Assembly (NCBI GenBank): GCA_900320565.1
Contig: ONSR01000002.1
Location: 1 to 60,991 of the forward strand
DNA length: 60,991 nucleotides
Direction of reading: 5' to 3'
Origin: an uncultured Prevotellaceae bacterium
GTDB taxonomy: Bacteria > Bacteroidota > Bacteroidia > Bacteroidales > Bacteroidaceae
Both the position numbers and the translations under genes were made by a program. Within the stretch, counting starts at the first letter, position 1, and every line of letters starts with the position of its first letter. Shown piece by piece: positions 25,838-35,295 of this stretch. The notes beneath the pieces are model-generated. The model made no database searches. It was not told the DNA's origin and saw only the letters and a program-made list of their open reading frames with translations.

Positions 25838-27943
25838 ATGACACCACGTTTCAGGTCAATAATCATTGGTTTCATCGGTCTTTTCGCCATACTTTCTGAG
25901 GTCTCGGCACACAATTACAACGACAACGGGATCTGCACCGATGCCGATTGCAGCGAGCCATATCAGCCAGCCACCTTGCAAGACGGCTGGTATTTGCTCA
26001 GCAACGCGGGCAATGTCGAATGGTTCTCTGCACAAGTGAACCAGGGCGGAAACAATATCTTCCTGTGGGGAAAAATAACCGGCGACATCGACTTCACGGG
26101 TGTCACGCACACGCCAATCGGGGTGAGCGACGCGACGAAGTTCAACGGCAGGTTCGACGGACAGGGTCATCGCATACTCAATCTCAGGCTGCGCACCACG
26201 AAGGACTTGCAAGGATTCTTCGGCGGATTGCGAGGCGGAGGCACGAGGATCAGCAATCTCATCATTGATAAGTCGTGCCTGATCAACGGCAAACAACGTG
26301 TGGGAGGCATTGCTGCCTTTGCTCAAACCATTACGGGCGACCCGATTATCATCGAGAACTGCATCAACGAGGCGAACATCACGGGCACGAGCACCGCGGT
26401 GGGCGGCATCTTGGGAGGCAGCATGAGTCCCCATCCGGCCATTCATATCCGCAATTGTATCAATAAGGGAATCATCCGAGGCTCAGGCGAATCGGCCACG
26501 ATAGCAGGTTGGCTGGGCGACAACAGCGGCTCGCTCGTGGAGAATTGCTACAACACGGGCCGCCTCACGGGCATCGACGGCGACAAGCGCAACATGGTGC
26601 GCCACGGCGGTTCCTCTGTCGTCCGAAACATCTTCGACCTCTACAAGAATTCCACCTACACGCAGGGCATCAAGAAGGACTGGGTGACGTCTGCTCCCCT
26701 GACGAGCGGCGAGCTGTGCTACTTCCTGTCGCGCGGACAATCCTCCGACGTCTGGCGGCAGACATTGGGCAGCGACGACGCGCCGCTTCCCCTTGGGAAT
26801 GGCCCGAAGGTCTTCCTTTGCGGAAGGTCTAACTGCAACGGAACCTTGATTTCCGGCGAGTCGTTCTTCTCGAACGAGGACGAAGGGCTGGTCGTTGCAG
26901 GCCACCAGTTCGAGAAGGGTCACTGCATTGTCTGCGGCTCGCTGCAGCCCGGCTACGCCTTTCCGCCTCGCAAAGTCTTCCTGATGGGCGGGCAGAGTAA
27001 TGCCGACGGACGTGCCGCAATCGGCACCATGCCACAGTATATTCAGAACTATGCCAATAATGAAGGAAGCAAGTTCTGCTACTGGAGCTACGCGAACGGC
27101 ACGGAAGAAGCCTGGCAGATGTTCGGCGGAAAGTTCGCTCCATACATGCCCTACACCGACAACAACACGACATCCCGATGTGGATTCGACGCCATCGTCT
27201 ATCATCTCATTGAGGAAGCCTTGCAAGAACGCTTCTTTGTCATCAAGGAGAGCCGAGGCGGAACGGCCATCGACCCACGCTGCACCAGCACGGGCAACCT
27301 GTGGTGGAATGCCGATCCCGACTGGCTTTCGACTGCCGCACCACGCAGCGGCCACTCACTTGCCTTGGAGTTCACGGAGAACATCGGGCTTTGCATAGAC
27401 AATATCCTGAGCCAACTCGAGGAGGGCTACCAGATAAAGTGCATCATGTGGCACCAAGGAGAATCCGACCGAACACAGGCTGCCGCCTATCACGACAACC
27501 TTCGCCAACTCGTTTCCTACCTCCGCTCCTACCTCGTCAACAAGACAGGCGACCAGAGTTACGCAACCCTTCCCTTCATCGCGGGCACCGTCAATCGCAG
27601 CAGCACGCAGTATAACGCCGTCGTGGAGCAGGCTGTCCTGCAACTTGCGACAGAGGATGCGAACTTCCATGTCGTGGATATGAGCGACTGCAAACTCGGC
27701 TCCGACGTCCTTCACTTCGACGCCGCAGGTTGTGCCGACGCGGCTCAGAGGATGTTCAACAAGCTCACGGAACTCGGATTGCTTGACGACGAAGACCCAA
27801 CCGCCGTGACGTCTCCAGTCGAGAAGCCAGCCACGACGGACGATTCCCTGTACGACCTGACCGGCCGGAAAGTGTCAGAACGACCCTCGTCGGCAGCCAA
27901 CCGTCAGATCTACATTCAGCGAGGCCGCAAACTCGTCAAGTAG
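25838..27943 (+). CDS. GLUG-module / SGNH carbohydrate esterase (CE6-like) fusion with T9SS-like tail
   Basis: 701 residues. Signal peptide ends EVSAHN. Residues ~40-330 are a GLUG-type beta-helix: GRFDGQGHRILNLRL, then GGIAAF, GGILGGS and ENCYNTG repeats. A short CxxC element (GHCIVCG) near 370 links to the esterase. Residues ~385-645 carry the sialate O-acetylesterase/acetylxylan esterase blocks: MGGQSNADGR with the nucleophile Ser, a MWHQGESD block and DVLHFDAAG with the Asp-x-x-His pair. This domain removes acetyl groups from glycans (xylan or sialic acid). The tail (LYDLTGRKVSER to IYIQRGRKLVK) is T9SS-like. I see it as a secreted deacetylase with a binding or spacer module; the GLUG-esterase combination is unusual. 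Confidence 0.85.
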   Translation: MTPRFRSIIIGFIGLFAILSEVSAHNYNDNGICTDADCSEPYQPATLQDGWYLLSNAGNVEWFSAQVNQGGNNIFLWGKITGDIDFTGVTHTPIGVSDATKFNGRFDGQGHRILNLRLRTTKDLQGFFGGLRGGGTRISNLIIDKSCLINGKQRVGGIAAFAQTITGDPIIIENCINEANITGTSTAVGGILGGSMSPHPAIHIRNCINKGIIRGSGESATIAGWLGDNSGSLVENCYNTGRLTGIDGDKRNMVRHGGSSVVRNIFDLYKNSTYTQGIKKDWVTSAPLTSGELCYFLSRGQSSDVWRQTLGSDDAPLPLGNGPKVFLCGRSNCNGTLISGESFFSNEDEGLVVAGHQFEKGHCIVCGSLQPGYAFPPRKVFLMGGQSNADGRAAIGTMPQYIQNYANNEGSKFCYWSYANGTEEAWQMFGGKFAPYMPYTDNNTTSRCGFDAIVYHLIEEALQERFFVIKESRGGTAIDPRCTSTGNLWWNADPDWLSTAAPRSGHSLALEFTENIGLCIDNILSQLEEGYQIKCIMWHQGESDRTQAAAYHDNLRQLVSYLRSYLVNKTGDQSYATLPFIAGTVNRSSTQYNAVVEQAVLQLATEDANFHVVDMSDCKLGSDVLHFDAAGCADAAQRMFNKLTELGLLDDEDPTAVTSPVEKPATTDDSLYDLTGRKVSERPSSAANRQIYIQRGRKLVK

Positions 27944-28022
27944 AGTCAGCCTACACACCCTGTCTTTTCAGGCCATACAGCACAGTTCACAGCCCGACAC
28001 AGGCTGTTGGATTCATTGCAAC

Positions 28023-28086
28023 TACATGTATATGCAATTGCAAGTACATGTATGTGCAATTGCATATACATGTATGTGCAACAAAG
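28023..28086 (+). repeat. 22-bp tandem array D, three units, cores TACATGTA and TGCAATTGCA
   Basis: Units start at 28023, 28045 and 28067; the third is incomplete. Each of the first two holds two palindromes, TACATGTA and TGCAATTGCA. Confidence 0.92.
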
Positions 28087-28210
28087 TTAACGTGCCAAGT
28101 CGAGCAACGGGGCATGTAGAACGGACACACTCGAAGTGCCGCATCGGCTTGCGCGGCTTGCTGTGCGGGTTTATTCATGATGGTACGCTTTTTGACCCGC
28201 AATATGATAA

Positions 28211-28240
28211 TTTTCAATTTTCAATTTTCAATTTTCAATT
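28211..28240 (+). repeat. 7-bp tandem repeat TTTTCAA x4
   Basis: Four exact TTTTCAA units (28211, 28218, 28225, 28232) and a partial fifth end 8 nt before the -7 box of the next gene, where a -33 box would be expected. Confidence 0.95.
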
Positions 28241-28248
28241 AAAAGTCG

Positions 28249-28256
28249 TATCTTTG
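28249..28256 (+). promoter_or_regulatory. -7 element of cysE
   Basis: TATCTTTG 31 bp before the ATG; no TTTG upstream, the position being filled by the 7-bp array. Confidence 0.7.
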
Positions 28257-28287
28257 CACCATCATTTATTGTAAAGCACTCAAAGCC

Positions 28288-29217
28288 ATGAGTCCAAACG
28301 AACTCAACGAGCAGCTGAAGCAGACCGTCAGCCAGCTCTCGGAGCCCGAATCGCTGCACGGCCTTTTCCGCGAAGTCAGCGAGGGCGACCCACTTCCATC
28401 AGCCCCTGCACTGGCTGAGATTATCGACCTTTGCCGTGCCATTCTGTTCCCCGGCTTCTACGGCAAGTCTCTCCTCAGTCGCGAGACACTCCCCTATCAC
28501 ATCGGCGTCAGCCTGGACCGCCTTAGCCACCTGCTCACGCAACAGGTTTTGGCAGGCCTCTGTTTCCAAAGAACCGAGCCGGTGGAGACGTGCAAACTCA
28601 CCGAAAAGGCACAGACGATTACCGGCGAGTTCATCGCTTGGCTGCCAGAACTGCGCCAGATACTGGCCACCGATGTCGAGGCAGCCTACAACGGCGACCC
28701 GGCTGCCGATTCGTATGGTGAGATCATCAGTTGCTACCCCGTCATCAAGGCACTCACCTGCTACCGAATCGCCCACGAGCTCCTGCTGCTGGGCGTGCCC
28801 TTGATACCTCGCATCATTACCGAAATGGCTCACAGCGAAACGGGTATCGACATCCATCCGGGTGCCCAGATTGGTCATCACTTCACCATCGACCACGGAA
28901 CAGGCGTGGTGATCGGAGCGACTTGCATCATCGGCAACTACGTCAAACTGTATCAGGGCGTTACGCTCGGCGCGAAGAGTTTCACGCTGGACGACAACGG
29001 CAATCCCATCAAAGGCATTCCCCGCCACCCGATACTCGAGGATAACGTCATCGTTTACAGTAACGCGACGGTCCTCGGACGCATCACCTTGGCCAAAGGA
29101 ACCGTGATAGGCGGCAACGTCTGGGTAACCGAAAGCACCAAGCCAGGCGAGCAAATCGTCCAAGCCAAAAGGCGGAAGAGCCAAGTGGTACGGCCCGAAG
29201 ACTGGGGATGCCTGTAG
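28288..29217 (+). CDS. cysE: Serine O-acetyltransferase
   Basis: 309 residues. It acetylates L-serine with acetyl-CoA, the first step of cysteine synthesis; cytoplasmic. The helical N-terminal domain (1-~180) precedes the left-handed beta helix with hexapeptide repeats: TGIDIHPGAQIG, HFTIDHGTGVVIGATCIIG, LYQGVTLGA. The catalytic Asp-His pair lies in the HFTIDHGTG block. The length fits the longer (EpsC/plant-like) forms rather than E. coli CysE (273). The next gene is a methyltransferase, so no cysteine operon. The promoter is preceded by a slippage-prone repeat. Confidence 0.95.
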   Translation: MSPNELNEQLKQTVSQLSEPESLHGLFREVSEGDPLPSAPALAEIIDLCRAILFPGFYGKSLLSRETLPYHIGVSLDRLSHLLTQQVLAGLCFQRTEPVETCKLTEKAQTITGEFIAWLPELRQILATDVEAAYNGDPAADSYGEIISCYPVIKALTCYRIAHELLLLGVPLIPRIITEMAHSETGIDIHPGAQIGHHFTIDHGTGVVIGATCIIGNYVKLYQGVTLGAKSFTLDDNGNPIKGIPRHPILEDNVIVYSNATVLGRITLAKGTVIGGNVWVTESTKPGEQIVQAKRRKSQVVRPEDWGCL

Positions 29218-29254
29218 AGGAAATGAGAATTAAGGAAGTTAAGGAAGTCAAAGA

Positions 29255-29357
29255 AGTTAAAGGAGTTAAAGACGATACCATTGACAACGATTAAAGCTAT
29301 TGTCCTTTATCTCCCCAGCGAGCAAAGCGAGCGATAACTTCTTTAACTCCTTTAACT
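29255..29357. repeat. 18-bp perfect inverted repeat built from 9-bp units
   Basis: AGTTAAAGGAGTTAAAGA (29255-29272) and its exact complement (29340-29357) flank 67 bp between cysE and the methyltransferase gene. The left side continues outward as imperfect TAAGGAAGT units. Confidence 0.9.
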
Positions 29358-29377
29358 CCCACAAAATAAGAAAGAAA

Positions 29378-30865
29378 ATGGAAAATCCCAAGTGGAAGAC
29401 TCCCGCAAGCAATGCCGGAGAAGAGTTCGAAATGATAGCCAAGACCTTCCAAGGCCTTGAAACTGTGCTCGCGACGGAGCTTATAGACCTCGGCGCAAAC
29501 AACATACAGATAGGACGCCGCATGGTGTCGTTCACCGGAAACAAGGAGCTGCTCTATCGCGCGAACTTCCAACTCCGCACGGCCATCCGCATCCTGATGC
29601 CCATCAAGCACTTCCGCGCCACCTCGGCCGACGAGGTGTACGAGGCTGTGCAGCAAATCGATTGGACCAACTACCTGACCAACGAGACCACGTTCGCCGT
29701 GGATAGTGTGGTCTTCAGCCAAGAGTTCCGGCACTCTAAGTTCGTGGCCTACAAGGTGAAAGACGCTATTGTCGATCAGATGAGGGAGCGTACGGGAGAG
29801 CGTCCGAACATCCGCGTCACCAATCCCGACCTGCAGCTCCACATCCACATCGCAGAGTACGAATGCACCCTCTCGCTCGACACGAGCGGAGAAAGCCTGC
29901 ATCGTCGTGGCTACCGACAGGAGACGGTAGAGGCTCCACTGAATGAAGTCCTCGCTGCCGGCATTATCATGCTGACAGGTTGGAAGGGCGAATGCGACCT
30001 CATCGACCCGATGTGCGGCAGCGGCACTATAGCCATCGAGGCCGCTTTGATTGCCCGCGGCATCGCTCCTGGCGTGTATCGCAAGGAATATGCCTTCGAG
30101 AAGTGGCCCGACTTCGACCAGGAACTCTTCGACAGCATCTACGAGGATGAGTCACGCGAGCATGAGTTCGAACATCACATCTACGGCTACGACATCAACC
30201 ACAACGCTGTTGCCATCGCCACGACAAACGTTAAAGCGGCTGGTTTGAGCAAGGAAATCACCATCCAACAGCAGGACTTTGCCGACTTCAAGCAGCCCGC
30301 GGAGAAAGCCATCATCATCACCAATCCCCCTTACGGCGAGCGTATCTCGGCGCCCGACCTGCTGGGCCTCTACAAGATGATAGGCAGCAAGTTCAAACAC
30401 GACTTTACGGGTAACGACGCATGGGTGCTCAGCTATCGCGAGGAATGCTTCGACCAAATCGGACTCAAGCCGTCGCTTCGCACGCCGCTCTACAACGGAA
30501 GCCTCGAATGCGAACTGCGCAAGTACCAGATGTTCAGCGGGAAATTCAACGAGATGCGTGCCGGAGGAGGCGACATAAAGACGGCTCAGGAGCGTCGCAT
30601 GATGGCGGATCGCAAAAGATTCAAGCAGCATCGTGACTTCAAGGAACGCCTCGAGGACGATCCCCGCGAGCGTTTCACCCGCAAGAAGGACCGCGAAGAC
30701 TATCGCAGAGACAGCAAGCGGGGCGACTTCCGCAAGGAATCCCGAGGCGAGCGCAAGGAGTTCCGAGGCGACGCACGCAAGGATTTCCGCTCAGACCGCA
30801 AGCCGTTCGACAAGAATAAACCCGTTAAGAAATATGGAAAGAAACGCTATGACGATGAAGATTAA
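29378..30865 (+). CDS. THUMP-domain class I rRNA methyltransferase (RlmL-like)
   Basis: 495 residues from ATG 29378 (a TTG-initiated extension runs through the inverted repeat and is rejected). The N-terminal part (~10-160) is ferredoxin-like plus THUMP, ending near YECTLSLDTSGESLHRRGYR. The SAM-binding domain (~165-385) has IDPMCGSGTIAIEAA, GYDINHNAV and the catalytic NPPYGER that marks N2-guanine methyltransferases. It corresponds to the N-terminal half of E. coli RlmKL (23S rRNA m2G2445). Residues ~400-495 are a very charged K/R/D/E tail rich in DFR and RKD, likely RNA-binding and disordered. The DPP-IV gene start overlaps its last codons. Confidence 0.9.
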   Translation: MENPKWKTPASNAGEEFEMIAKTFQGLETVLATELIDLGANNIQIGRRMVSFTGNKELLYRANFQLRTAIRILMPIKHFRATSADEVYEAVQQIDWTNYLTNETTFAVDSVVFSQEFRHSKFVAYKVKDAIVDQMRERTGERPNIRVTNPDLQLHIHIAEYECTLSLDTSGESLHRRGYRQETVEAPLNEVLAAGIIMLTGWKGECDLIDPMCGSGTIAIEAALIARGIAPGVYRKEYAFEKWPDFDQELFDSIYEDESREHEFEHHIYGYDINHNAVAIATTNVKAAGLSKEITIQQQDFADFKQPAEKAIIITNPPYGERISAPDLLGLYKMIGSKFKHDFTGNDAWVLSYREECFDQIGLKPSLRTPLYNGSLECELRKYQMFSGKFNEMRAGGGDIKTAQERRMMADRKRFKQHRDFKERLEDDPRERFTRKKDREDYRRDSKRGDFRKESRGERKEFRGDARKDFRSDRKPFDKNKPVKKYGKKRYDDED

Positions 30866-32879
30866 ATACCTTATTCTATCACTCCTCATGCTCTCCACGA
30901 CCGGTTCCCTCTTCGCCCAAAAGCTCTTCACACTCGAAGAACTTAACTTCGGCGGGAAGAATGCCTCGAAGTTCTACCCCGAACGATGGCAACTGCGCTG
31001 GGACGGGAACCGACTCATCGATGCTGCCGACAAGACAAAGCCTGTCGTCATCGACCCCAAAACGGGCAAGACAATCGAAGGCGAAACGGTCGATCTCGAC
31101 GCAAACAAGCGTTCGCGACACGACGGGGAACTGGAATTCTGCAAGGCCTCCGGCGCTGTTGCGTTCCTGCGCAACAATAACCTGTTCGTCCTGGCTGCCG
31201 ACGGCACCGAACATCAGCTGTCGAGCGACGGCTCGCGGGAGATTGTGTACGGTCAAAGCGTGCATCGCGACGAGTTCGGCATCTATAAGGGAACTTTCTG
31301 GAGCCCCGACGGACAGCAGCTCGCCTTCTATCGCATGGACCAAAGCATGGTGGCAGATTACCCACAGGTCAATACTTTCGAGCGCGAGGCAACACTCGCT
31401 CCCGACAAATATCCCATGGCTGGTATGACCTCGCACAAGGTCACGATTGGCATCTTCTCGCTCCAAACGGGCAAGACCATCTACCTCGACCTGGGCGATC
31501 CTACTGACAGATACTTCACCAACATTGCATGGGCACCAGACGGCAGGACGCTCTATCTATACGAGCTCAACCGCGACCAAAACCACACGACACTCGATGC
31601 CTACGATGCCGCAACAGGTCGTAAGCTCCGCACCCTGCGCGAGGAGAGTTCCGACAAGTACGTCGAGCCCCTCCACCCTATTACCTTCTTACCTTGGGAC
31701 AGCAGCAAGTTCATCTATTGGAGCTGGAAGGATGGCTTCAAGCACCTGTATCTGATGGACATCGAGGGCAAGGAACTCGGCCAACTCACCAGCGGTAAGT
31801 GGGTCGTGAAAGAGCTTGTCGGCTTCTGTCCTGCCACGAAGAGTGCCATCATCATCACTAAGGAAGCAGGTGATTTAGGGCGCAACATCTACCGTCTCGA
31901 CCTGAAGACAAAGAAGAGAACCTTGCTCGACAATGGTCGCGGATGCCACTCTGCGCAGCTCTCTGCCGATGGGCGTTACCTCATCGACACTTGGCAAGAA
32001 CCAACTTTGCCGCGTGCCTGCGCCGTGACCGACACGAAGACTGGCAAGCAGAGCCTGCAAAGAACGGCTAAAGACCCGTGGGAAGGTTGGTATCAACCCA
32101 TATTTGAGCAAGGCACCATCCTTGCTGCAGATGGCCAGACGACACTCTACTGGCGCATGGTCAAGCCGATGGACTTCGACCCGAGCCGTAAGTATCCGAC
32201 CGTCGTTTACGTCTATGGCGGCCCGCACGCCCATAATGTCGAGGCATCGTGGCACTGGGGCTCGCGTTCCTGGGAAACGTATATGGCACAGAAAGGCTAT
32301 ATCCTCTACATCCTCGACAACAGAGGAAGCGAGGACAGAGGCCGCGACTTCGAGCAAGTTACCTTCCGCCATTTGGGTCAGGAGGAGATGAAAGACCAGA
32401 TGCAAGGCGTGGCGTTCCTGAAGTCGCTGCCTTACGTGGATGCCGACAGGCTTGGTGTGCACGGCTGGAGCTACGGCGGATTCATGACGACATCGCTCAT
32501 GACGACCTATCCCGACGCGTTCAAAGTGGGCGTGGCAGGCGGCCCGGTCATCGACTGGAAGTGGTATGAAGTGATGTACGGCGAGCGTTACATGGACACG
32601 CCCGAGCAGAATCCCGAGGGCTACGAGCAGGCCAGTTGCATCAATAAGGCTAAGAACCTGAAGGGAAAACTGCAGATAATCATCGGCATGAACGACCCCA
32701 CGTGTGTTCCCCAGCACAGCCTGCAGTTCCTCAACGCCTGTGCAGAAGCCGGCACGCAGCCCGACTTCTTCGTCTATCCAGGCGAGGGCCACAACATGGC
32801 CGGCCATAAGAGCGTCCACCTGCACGAGAGGATAACGCAATACTTTGAAGACTATCTAAAGCCCCTCTCCAACCCCTAA
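30849..32879 (+). CDS. S9 family prolyl peptidase (dipeptidyl peptidase IV)
   Basis: 676 residues from ATG 30849, or 674 from ATG 30855, overlapping the methyltransferase stop. Signal peptide MKIKYLILSLLMLSTTGSLFAQ. The N-terminal eight-bladed DPP-IV propeller spans ~30-430 (TFWSPDGQQLAFYRMDQS, NIAWAPDGRTLYLYELNRD). The alpha/beta hydrolase domain carries GWSYGG with Ser541 (539 from the later start), the Asp in GMNDPTCVP and the His in GEGHNMAGH. It removes Xaa-Pro dipeptides from peptides in the periplasm or at the surface, a nutritional role in Prevotella and Porphyromonas. PurD follows 15 bp downstream. Confidence 0.95.
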   Translation: MTMKIKYLILSLLMLSTTGSLFAQKLFTLEELNFGGKNASKFYPERWQLRWDGNRLIDAADKTKPVVIDPKTGKTIEGETVDLDANKRSRHDGELEFCKASGAVAFLRNNNLFVLAADGTEHQLSSDGSREIVYGQSVHRDEFGIYKGTFWSPDGQQLAFYRMDQSMVADYPQVNTFEREATLAPDKYPMAGMTSHKVTIGIFSLQTGKTIYLDLGDPTDRYFTNIAWAPDGRTLYLYELNRDQNHTTLDAYDAATGRKLRTLREESSDKYVEPLHPITFLPWDSSKFIYWSWKDGFKHLYLMDIEGKELGQLTSGKWVVKELVGFCPATKSAIIITKEAGDLGRNIYRLDLKTKKRTLLDNGRGCHSAQLSADGRYLIDTWQEPTLPRACAVTDTKTGKQSLQRTAKDPWEGWYQPIFEQGTILAADGQTTLYWRMVKPMDFDPSRKYPTVVYVYGGPHAHNVEASWHWGSRSWETYMAQKGYILYILDNRGSEDRGRDFEQVTFRHLGQEEMKDQMQGVAFLKSLPYVDADRLGVHGWSYGGFMTTSLMTTYPDAFKVGVAGGPVIDWKWYEVMYGERYMDTPEQNPEGYEQASCINKAKNLKGKLQIIIGMNDPTCVPQHSLQFLNACAEAGTQPDFFVYPGEGHNMAGHKSVHLHERITQYFEDYLKPLSNP

Positions 32880-32894
32880 CCAATCACAAATAAC

Positions 32895-34166
32895 ATGAGT
32901 AGAATTCTTTTATTAGGCAGCGGCGGGCGCGAACATGCGCTGGCCTGGAAAATAAATCAAAGCGACAAGTGTGAGAAACTGTACATCGCTCCTGGCAACG
33001 CCGGCACGGCTGAGGTGGGCGAGAACGTCAACATCAAGGCCGATGACTTCGAACGCATCAAAATCTTCGTGCTGAGAAACCGAATAGGGATGGTTATGGT
33101 AGGTCCTGAAGACCCGTTGGTTAAGGGCATCTACGACTATTTCAAGAACGATGCGGAGTTGAGAAACATCCCTGTCATCGGCCCGAGCAAGGCCGGAGCG
33201 GTGCTCGAAGGGAGCAAGGACTTTGCCAAGGGTTTCATGCAGAGGCATGGCATCCCGACGGCGGCCTACCGTACCTTTACCGGCGAGACACTCGAGGAGG
33301 GCAAAGCCTTCCTGCGAACCCTGCAGCCGCCATACGTCCTGAAGGCCGACGGACTGTGTGCCGGCAAGGGTGTCCTCATCCTGCCCACGCTGGAAGAGGC
33401 AGAGAAGGAACTCGGCGAAATGCTGGGCGGCATGTTCGGCGGCGCAAGCAGTCGGGTCGTCATCGAGGAGTTCCTGGACGGCATCGAGTGCAGCGTCTTT
33501 GTCCTGACCGACGGAAAGACCTACAAGATACTGCCCGAGGCGAAGGACTACAAGCGCATCGGCGAGGGCGACACCGGCCTGAACACGGGCGGCATGGGCA
33601 GCGTGAGTCCCGTCCCGTTTGCCGACAAGGAGTGGATGACAAAGGTAGAAGACCGCATCATCCGTCCCACGGTGGAAGGCCTGAAAGCCGAGGGCATCGA
33701 CTACAAAGGCTTTATCTTCTTCGGCCTCATCAACGTAGGAGGCGACCCGAAGGTCATCGAGTACAACGTCCGCATGGGTGATCCGGAGACGGAGACCGTG
33801 ATGCTGCGCCTGAAGAGCGACCTCGTGGACCTCTTCGAAGGCGTTGCCACGGGCACATTGGCAGAGAAAAAGGTCGAGTTCGACGAGCGCGCCGCCGTCT
33901 GCATCATGCTGGTGAGCGGCGGTTACCCAGGCTCCTACGAGAAAGGCTTCGAGATAACGGGCGTCGAAGACGTGTGGGGCAGCATCGTCTTCCATGCCGG
34001 AACGGCCAAGAAGGACGGCCAACTCGTCACCAGCGGCGGGCGAGTGATTGCCGTAAGCAGTTATGGAAAGGACAAGGAAGAAGCCCTGCAGAAGAGCTTT
34101 GCCAATGCCAAACTGATCATGTTCGAGGGCAAGAACTTCCGCAGAGACATAGGGGCTGACCTTTGA
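32895..34166 (+). CDS. purD: Phosphoribosylamine-glycine ligase
   Basis: 423 residues, the normal length. It joins glycine to phosphoribosylamine with ATP, step 2 of purine synthesis. The N domain starts [20 protein letters not shown]; the ATP-grasp region shows [32 protein letters not shown] and [14 protein letters not shown], all invariant PurD blocks. It is 15 bp after the peptidase gene, so probably co-transcribed although functionally unrelated. A 7-bp repeat array follows its stop. Confidence 0.97.
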   Translation: MSRILLLGSGGREHALAWKINQSDKCEKLYIAPGNAGTAEVGENVNIKADDFERIKIFVLRNRIGMVMVGPEDPLVKGIYDYFKNDAELRNIPVIGPSKAGAVLEGSKDFAKGFMQRHGIPTAAYRTFTGETLEEGKAFLRTLQPPYVLKADGLCAGKGVLILPTLEEAEKELGEMLGGMFGGASSRVVIEEFLDGIECSVFVLTDGKTYKILPEAKDYKRIGEGDTGLNTGGMGSVSPVPFADKEWMTKVEDRIIRPTVEGLKAEGIDYKGFIFFGLINVGGDPKVIEYNVRMGDPETETVMLRLKSDLVDLFEGVATGTLAEKKVEFDERAAVCIMLVSGGYPGSYEKGFEITGVEDVWGSIVFHAGTAKKDGQLVTSGGRVIAVSSYGKDKEEALQKSFANAKLIMFEGKNFRRDIGADL

Positions 34167-34171
34167 AACAA

Positions 34172-34201
34172 TTCATAATTCATAATTCGTAATTCATAAT
34201 T
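34172..34201 (+). repeat. 7-bp tandem repeat TTCATAA x4
   Basis: Units at 34172, 34179, 34186 (TTCGTAA) and 34193. The complementary TATGAAT units at 34236-34249 can pair with it, enclosing about 35 bp; the ATG at 34243 lies in the second arm. Confidence 0.9.
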
Positions 34202-34242
34202 AGACTACTTCCTACACTTGCAGAAGGGAATAACTATGAATT

Positions 34243-35295
34243 ATGAATTGCGTTCCGCGTATTAAAAGCGCGCCTTTGTGTAGAAAAACATCAAAGAATT
34301 ATGAATTAAACCAGATAAACGTGAGACAGAATCGGCTCCAGAACAAGGTTGCAGGGAGCGAGTTCACACTCCCCTTCTGTGCGATTGCCGCAATTGGTAT
34401 GTGGTGGTTGCCGCAGCAGGCATTCGATGTGCACTGCCTCATGGGACTGGTGCTCTGCCTGCTGACGACGTACATCGTCATGGAGACGAACGCCCAGCAA
34501 CACATCATCCGCATCCGCACCCGCATGATGTCGTGCGTCTGGCTCATTCTGGCAGCCAGTCTGTCGTTCATGCATCCCTTGGGCGAGCCGATTATCGCAG
34601 CCGCCTTCCTGGCCGTCAGCTACCTCCTCCTGTTCCGCTGCTACCAGCGTCACCGCCCTCAGCAACTCGTCTTCCACGCCTTCCTGATGCTCGGCATAGG
34701 CAGCTTTTGTGCGCCAGTCATGCTGGCGATGGCGATTCCCTTCTTTCTCTACCTGGCCATCTTCCTTCGCACCCTGACGGGCAAAGCGTTTTGGGCAGGC
34801 GTGCTGGGCATCATCGTACCCTATTGGTGCTATGCCGTCTGGTGCTTCGTCATGGGAGACATGCAGAGCTTCGTGGCGAGGATGACCGATATGGCACAGT
34901 TGGAGATGCCCAGCGTCGAGCTTCTCGCATCGTTACCATTCGTCTGGCAAGTCTCCGCAGGCGTCATCGCATTGCTCAGCATCATAAGTATCCTGCATTA
35001 CCTGAGCACCAACTACGACGACAAGATACGCGTGCGCATGATACTTTATATATATGTGTCGCAGACGTTGCTCTTGATGGCATTCCTCGCCCTGCAACCC
35101 GCGCACTATCAGACCACGATGGCATTGCTCGTCTGCAGTGCCAGCCCGCTCATCGCGCACTATTTCTCGCTCAGCCGAACCCTGCTGACCACCATCCTTT
35201 TCCTGCTCGCACTGCTGCTCGTGGCTGGCGTGGCGACCCTGAACCTCTGGCTGACCTCATTCACCCTTCAGGGAGGGATACTCAACGCCCTATAG
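34243..35295 (+). CDS. Polytopic membrane protein of unknown function
   Basis: 350 residues with about ten hydrophobic helices from residue ~42 to the end; an integral inner-membrane protein. The basic N-terminus (MNCVPRIKSAPLCRK) is partly encoded by the 7-bp repeat arm, so the true start may be GTG at 34321 (VRQNRLQNKV), which gives 324 residues. Similar multi-pass proteins of unassigned function occur near purD in Bacteroidales to my recollection. The last codons (AAC GCC CTA TAG) are supplied by the first unit of 22-bp array B, so the repeat provides the stop. No catalytic motif was recognised. Confidence 0.7.
   Translation: MNCVPRIKSAPLCRKTSKNYELNQINVRQNRLQNKVAGSEFTLPFCAIAAIGMWWLPQQAFDVHCLMGLVLCLLTTYIVMETNAQQHIIRIRTRMMSCVWLILAASLSFMHPLGEPIIAAAFLAVSYLLLFRCYQRHRPQQLVFHAFLMLGIGSFCAPVMLAMAIPFFLYLAIFLRTLTGKAFWAGVLGIIVPYWCYAVWCFVMGDMQSFVARMTDMAQLEMPSVELLASLPFVWQVSAGVIALLSIISILHYLSTNYDDKIRVRMILYIYVSQTLLLMAFLALQPAHYQTTMALLVCSASPLIAHYFSLSRTLLTTILFLLALLLVAGVATLNLWLTSFTLQGGILNAL

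Larger units (their letters stand above)
27944..28287. other. Intergenic region with two repeat arrays
   Basis: About 340 bp. It contains 22-bp array D (28023-28086), GCGGGT/ACCCGC arms around 28165-28200, the 7-bp array (28211-28240) and the -7 box of the serine acetyltransferase gene. No gene, and no clear terminator for the esterase gene. Confidence 0.7.

Noticed and set aside
30633..30848. N-terminal extension of the DPP-IV protein
   Set aside because: The extension is a shifted reading of the charged methyltransferase tail; the signal peptide starts at 30849/30855.
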